This document shows, one piece after another, positions 59,079 through 64,000 of a stretch of 64,000 nt of DNA (the stretch's first letter is position 1; every line of letters begins with the position of its first letter). The notes under the pieces were generated by a model. That model was not told where the DNA came from, did not search any database, and worked only from the letters and a program-made list of their open reading frames with translations. The position numbers and the translations under genes are program-made. The DNA is from Petrosia ficiformis (Eukaryota > Porifera > Demospongiae > Haplosclerida > Petrosiidae): assembly GCA_947044365.1 (NCBI GenBank), contig OX345638.1, positions 5,406,201-5,470,200 on the forward strand, written 5' to 3'.

Positions 59079-62000
59079 ATGACTGCATCAACAGTGATGG
59101 AGGTAAGAATCAACATACATATGTGATAATTAATAAGCTTTTGCTCACTTACAGCAACAATTGCGTTTTTTATTGCAATCTTCTAAACATGAATCCGAAT
59201 CAATTAATATACTAGTAACTGGAAAGACAGGAGCTGGAAAGTCATCCATTACAAATGCCATTCTTGGAGAAATACTTGCACAGGAAGGTAAAGACTTAGG
59301 AGGTGTAGGTAGAGAGGTTACTTGTCACGAGAAAACAGTAAGTCATATCAAGTTCAAAATGTTGGATTCTCCTGGTCTTCATGATACCCCAGAGGAAGAT
59401 CGTGAAATTACGAAAAGGATTGCACAGACCTTGAGACAACACTGCACTCACCTGCATCTTCTTTTATACTGCATTCGTATAGATCGAAATCGTATTGAAA
59501 GATCAGAGTTGCCTGCTATTAAGCATGTATCTCAATTGTTTAGTCCTAAAATTTGGGATTGTGCAATTTTTGCCCTCACATTTGCGAACCGTGCTTTACC
59601 TCCACCTGAAAAGGAAACCGATGAAGAAGTAGCTTCGTGGTTTAAACAGCATATAAAAGAGTTTCAGGATGTGATTGTCAGAGCTTTAGTGGAGAGTGGT
59701 GTTTCAGAGTATAAGGCAAAACAAGTACCAGTTATTCCAACAGGTTATCACAAACCTCTTAAGTGGATGCCCAACCCAAGGAAGCTCTTTGACAGACCTG
59801 ATTGGTTCAATCCATTTTGGCATTCATGCACAAAGCAAATGGAAGAAAATACAATAATGGCACTATTGCCAAGTAAAGTTAATGAGGAAGTCAAGCCAAT
59901 GCAGAAAGGAAATGTATCAGGTATGGCATGCACTTATAATTATTATGAATTCACATACTAATTTGTAAAATGCATAAAAAGCTTTAAGGTGAGTTCCTTC
60001 GAGTTGAATATTAAAATAGTATTGAAAGTATAACAATTATCTATATTTTTGCAAACTCTACCACAATTGTGATGTACTACATGACTTAAATGGCTGGCGT
60101 ACAGACAACAATAAATGTTTTTGATAAAAACAAAACCTGCAAGTACAGTGTATTAAACAATACTTGAAATGAATGATTTTAAATTTCAAATCAAATTACT
60201 TGTTTTTCCATGATTTTTGTGTAATTGATTATGCATAATGACAATGTAGTAGTTAATTCTGTGAAACAAAGGCTGCTCCATAATCAGGACAAAGTCACAA
60301 GGTGTCTGGAATACACATTTTACTGTATAACTGAACGTGTTTTGCTTAGCTCCATTATTTAAATAATTTAGATAGGTTATGTACAATGAAACTGTGAAGA
60401 AAAACAATTTATCTCTTTTCTCTTGATATCTACATAGATATTCCTGTTTCACCTGAGCTTCAAGCTGCTGTTATCGAGGCTATAAAAAAAGAAGGATCTG
60501 GTTACATGAATGTAGCACTCGTCTTATTGCATGGTGCACCAGCTGTTGGGAAGTCCAGCATAAATCGTATACTACAAGGTCTACCACCCCTACCAAAAAG
60601 CCAACAACACAGCACAGATTTATTTGAAAATCCAGTTCGTTTAATCAACACTGGTCAACTTGCTCTAACAAAAGGTAATGTTCTGGAACATGTTGATGAG
60701 AATAAACTAATGAACATGATAGCTGCACATATTTCACAACAAAAGGAGGAAAGTTCACCTGAAGCAAGTGTAACTCAAGGTACCCAGTCAAGTCGTAAAA
60801 CACCTGAATTGAGAATTCCATCAAGTGATATTCGGACCATTCACACAGACCAAGTTGAGAGATCAGGAGTTGAGCTCAATAAGACTGTGGAATACTCTTC
60901 TGACCATTTCAATATTCCAACCATTGACGTTGAGGAATCAGATGTTATCAAAGGTATTGCTACTGAGCTCGATAACGTTACGAAATGCTCTTCTAACCTT
61001 TTCAGGGATCGATGGTTTCACATAGTTGATTCTGGTGGTCAGCCTCAGTTTAGTGATGTTCTTCCTCTAATGTTTCCAAAAGTATCGTTACATATGGTCG
61101 TGATTCGACTCGATGAGAAGTTGGATGACAAGCCGAAGATCCGTTACTTAGTAGCTGGTGAAGACAAATACAAGATTCCAGAAAATCTTTCACTCTCCTA
61201 TTTACAAATGATAGAGAGGACATGTGAGTTAGCTCAGGCAGCCGCTACGAAAAATCAGGAAGATAATCCCCCAAGGGTCGTTGTAGTGGCTACACGTTTG
61301 GATTGCGTTTGTCCTAAAGAGCCTTTAAAGGAAAAGAATCGCCGTCTTGAGGAGGTGTTTGAAAGATACAAACACATTATTGTACGTAAAAGTAGTAAGG
61401 AGGTAATTTTTGATATGAATGCAATGGTTCCAGAAGGAGAGGAACGTAAGGAGTATACTCGTGTGCTTCAGAATGTCCTTTTGAATGCCCCGCCTGTTCA
61501 CACTAGTGATGTTGAGGTTCCAGTCAGATGGATGCTATTATATTTAGAGCTTAGTCGACTTTCTGAAGAAGGTCTGTTAGAGATGTCTACTTGTGAAGCA
61601 GTGGCAAATCGAATTGAGATGCTTAGTGATCTATCAAATGCTCTGGATTACTTCACAAAAGTTGCCTTACACATGCGCTTCACTGATAAACACAAGCTTG
61701 TTTTCACAGAAGTAAATCCAATTGTTTCTCGACTGTCAACAGTGCTTGCAGCTTCTTTCACTCAACCAGAATTTGCAGCATTAGAGCAAGAAAGAGATAA
61801 TTTAAAAGTCAATGGTATTGTAAGCAAAGCCTTTGTCCAGAAATTGTTTGATGGCAAGTTTAAGCCAAGTCCATTCTCAGTGGATGACTTCTTCTCGCTT
61901 CTTGAATACCTACATATCTCTGTGAAGATCGATGATAGCGAATATTTCATTCCATGCGCTTTACCCCTTGAAGATCCTAACCTAGAAGATTTTCCAAACA

Positions 62001-63117
62001 CATCTGACCCTATCCTTCTCACTTGGAATAACAAAGTCCTACCTCAAGGCTTCTTTCCCGCTTTGATTGTTCATCTGCTTCAAAGAAAAAGGCCCAAATT
62101 TAGCTATTGTGCTGGTGAAAAGCAACTTCGACGTGCAGTTTGCCTCAAATCACAATATGGTGCTCTCCGATTAGTTGATCAAACCTCGTGGTTTGAGTTG
62201 TATTTTGCCGGTAAAACGCAATATTCTCCCATCATGCTTAAAGCAGTTGAAGATTCTTCTCATGTCCTTGCAGATGTATTGAAAAGTAACATTTTCGGCA
62301 AGCTTAAACGTGCATTCCATTGTACAGGTGTTTGTGGCATCAAAAATCCAGTTCATCCTGCTCTCCTCACAGACACTAATGAGTGTCAGTGTACAAGAAA
62401 GGAAGCTTGGCGTTTTCCTTTGTCATCAAAGCATATGTGCTGGATCAATGCCACTGAAGGTATTATAACATTATTAAAATGCTTAATGAAAATTCCAGGC
62501 CTATATACTTTGGCCAGAAATTCCCATACATGCCAAGTGTATTTTGTTTGCCAGTTTCTCATGTTAACAATAATTATTGTTTTAATGGTACTTCATAAAT
62601 AATAGCGCAATTTTCTGTTTTACTAAACTTGATGCACTTCAATGACAAAGGATTATTATTTGATTTTGACTTATTAGTATATAAAGACCAGTGTGAACCG
62701 CTATAAATATGTTATAAAATTATTTTTGCTGTATATGATAACCAGAAGTGAATATTATTTATTTTATTATTCTATTTAGAAACAAACTCTACTGATACCA
62801 GACCTGCACTTATAAGCTCCAATGTGTTGAGATCAAATCACGCAGACCTATGTAGACTACTAAATGGTAGTGAACCAACTCTATTATCGTTAACAACTGA
62901 GCTGTATGCTAAAGGAATCATTGACATAAATATAAAGATTGATATTTCCAACAAAGGAGGATTTTCTGGTGCTGATATTTTACTCACTCATGTACAAATG
63001 AAGATTGAGCAGAGTCCTGAACAACTAGATATCGTCCAAAAAGCAATGGAAAACGAACAATTCCTTCATGAAATAGTCAAGAAAATGAAAAAGGAAACTA
63101 TGAAGGAACACATTTGA
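59079..63117 (+). CDS. AIG1 GTPase / Roc-COR / CARD-like protein, copy C
   Basis: Four-exon model: 59079-59102, 59155-59920, 60438-62459, 62780-63117, giving 3,150 nt and 1,049 aa. The AIG1 exon and the EEVKPMQK linker are one exon here; the 40-70 residues and the intron that separate them in A and B are gone. The caspase-like and death-domain exons are absent; phase 1 joins phase 1 across a 517-bp intron. The first exon reads MTASTVME. No frame damage is seen, so it is probably expressed, though the AIG1 switch-I threonine is replaced. Confidence 0.8.
59155..59920 (+). CDS. AIG1-type GTPase exon fused to linker, copy C (G2 changed)
   Basis: Residues 9-264. G1 GKTGAGKSS, G3 DSPG (D79) and G4 ALTFANR are present, but the switch-I motif reads GGVGRE: the conserved Thr at position 60 is Gly. 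The domain is followed at once by LLPSKVNEEVKPMQK and the phase-1 donor at 59,921. Confidence 0.85.
60438..62459 (+). CDS. Roc-COR-like GTPase exon, copy C
   Basis: 2,022 nt, residues 264-938. G1 HGAPAVGKSS, G3 VDSGGQPQF and G4 ATRLD are intact. The G1-G3 spacer is the most divergent part: it lacks the SSSDIPTMDTNQVK block of A and B and has its own RTIHTDQVERSGVEL piece. The COR-like part is slightly shorter (DPILLTWNN). Confidence 0.82.
62780..63117 (+). CDS. C-terminal CARD-like helical exon, copy C
   Basis: 338 nt ending in TGA, residues 938-1,049. Nearly the same as copies A and B; differences include STTELYAK-type and KETMKEHI changes. Confidence 0.6.
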
Positions 63118-64000
63118 TGCATTAACTCTGTACCGTTTAAATATTGTGACTGTTTCATTTTTTTGCTTTGTCAAGCTGTAGTAATATTTTTTTATTAATA
63201 ATAATATTACCTTTACATTGAAGCATGGGCGATGGGTTATAGCAGTTACTTTTCAGTTCTTGTGTGTGTCTTCACTGTTTCTCAAAACACGGCAGATAGC
63301 TACTGCTACAAACATGGAAATATTGCTCTTCTCCACAATAGGACGAATCTGGGCTGTGTTTCAAAGCCACTATATAGGCATTTAGAAAGCTGATTCAAAT
63401 TTACTCAACGGTTTCCCACTTTTGTTAATTATTAACAGTGTTCCTAGATAATAATTATACTGATTATTGAATATAATTATGGATAGATACTAACCTTGAT
63501 TCTGCAAACATTGAAGTCCTGTTTCATCACTCTTAATTCAAGAAAGTTACCCATGTTGTGATAATGCTCATGTGAAGTGCGCATGCATATGATTTTTTAT
63601 CAGTGTGTAATTTCCAAGTTATATATATATATATATTATTATTACAATAAAAGTTAACTGTACTGAGTTACACTTCTGCACTACTACTTATAAAATGTAT
63701 AGAATTGCAATAATCTACAATCTTAAATTAGTCATTACATAATTCTATTTAACTAATTTTATCAATTTCAGACCCTTAATTCATCTCATCATACTGAAAC
63801 AGCCTGTTTGGTCATGCCTGTCATTGTAAATTAGGACGTTTGCTAAAATTAATGAATGCACTTCTCGGTGCAGAACCCTCACCACAAATGTGATTTGGGA
63901 AACAACTTGAGAATGATTCAGTCACTGACAAGGAAATAACTGCGGACAATACTTGACTGTAATAATATTAGGTATCAACAGGGTTCTTAGGACTTTCTCA
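63118..64000. other. 3' flank of copy C, non-coding
   Basis: Homologous to 18,796-19,680 and 39,355-40,200. No open frame of note; the window ends inside this flank. Confidence 0.6.

Larger units (their letters stand above)
41985..64000. repeat. Segmental duplication, unit C (right end outside window)
   Basis: Third unit, cut by the window end after its GTPase gene. Its first 900 bases from 43,678 are nearly identical to window positions 1-900. It alone contains a segment of about 5.8 kb (about 51,440-57,220) with a CCCH zinc-finger gene and two MITE copies, bracketed by two homologous segments of about 100 bp. It lacks the caspase and death-domain exons, and the two AIG1 exons of A and B are fused into one. 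Confidence 0.85.

Overview
The window looks like nuclear DNA of an early-branching animal, most likely a demosponge. It is very AT-rich, its genes are split by short GT-AG introns, and it combines an animal death fold with AIG1-type and Roc-COR-like GTPases, actin-binding calponin-homology exons and many small DNA transposons. The species call is inference; no rRNA, tRNA gene or other marker is present.

The window is a three-fold tandem segmental duplication. Unit A is about 1-22,984 (its left end is outside the window), unit B about 22,985-41,984 and unit C about 41,985-64,000. Each unit holds, from left to right: a palindromic repeat block; the first exons of a calponin-homology (CH) gene on the minus strand; a gene-poor stretch of about 3.5 kb or more with MITEs; and a multi-domain GTPase gene on the plus strand, divergent from the CH gene. 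The ATG exons of the three GTPase genes are at 9,257, 32,193 and 59,079.

The GTPase genes are the core of the locus. Reconstructed from splice sites, copy A encodes 1,513 aa: AIG1/IMAP-type GTPase, caspase-like peptidase, linker, death domain, Roc-COR-like GTPase, and a C-terminal CARD-like helical domain. Copies B (1,141 aa) and C (1,049 aa) lack the caspase and death-domain exons. The introns that bound these modules are phase 1, so exons can drop out without breaking the frame. The intron of copy B is a chimera of two direct repeats that flank the missing segment in copy A, which shows how the loss happened. Copy C has a different, larger deletion. The AIG1 domain has lost the G3 aspartate in A and the G2 threonine in C; only B keeps both. 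Together the three copies look like a diversifying family of death-fold signalling or immune proteins, an inference from domain content.

Accessory content: an internally deleted Penelope-like retroelement with a 14-bp target duplication and hammerhead-like ends, inserted only in copy B; hAT-like and piggyBac-like MITEs with intact target duplications; a decayed DUF3504/Crypton-type tyrosine recombinase; a BED-finger relic; tRNA-derived SINE pieces; an 11-copy 72-bp minisatellite in A that is single-copy in C; and, only in unit C, a small CCCH zinc-finger gene whose first exon resembles nucleoporin NUP42.
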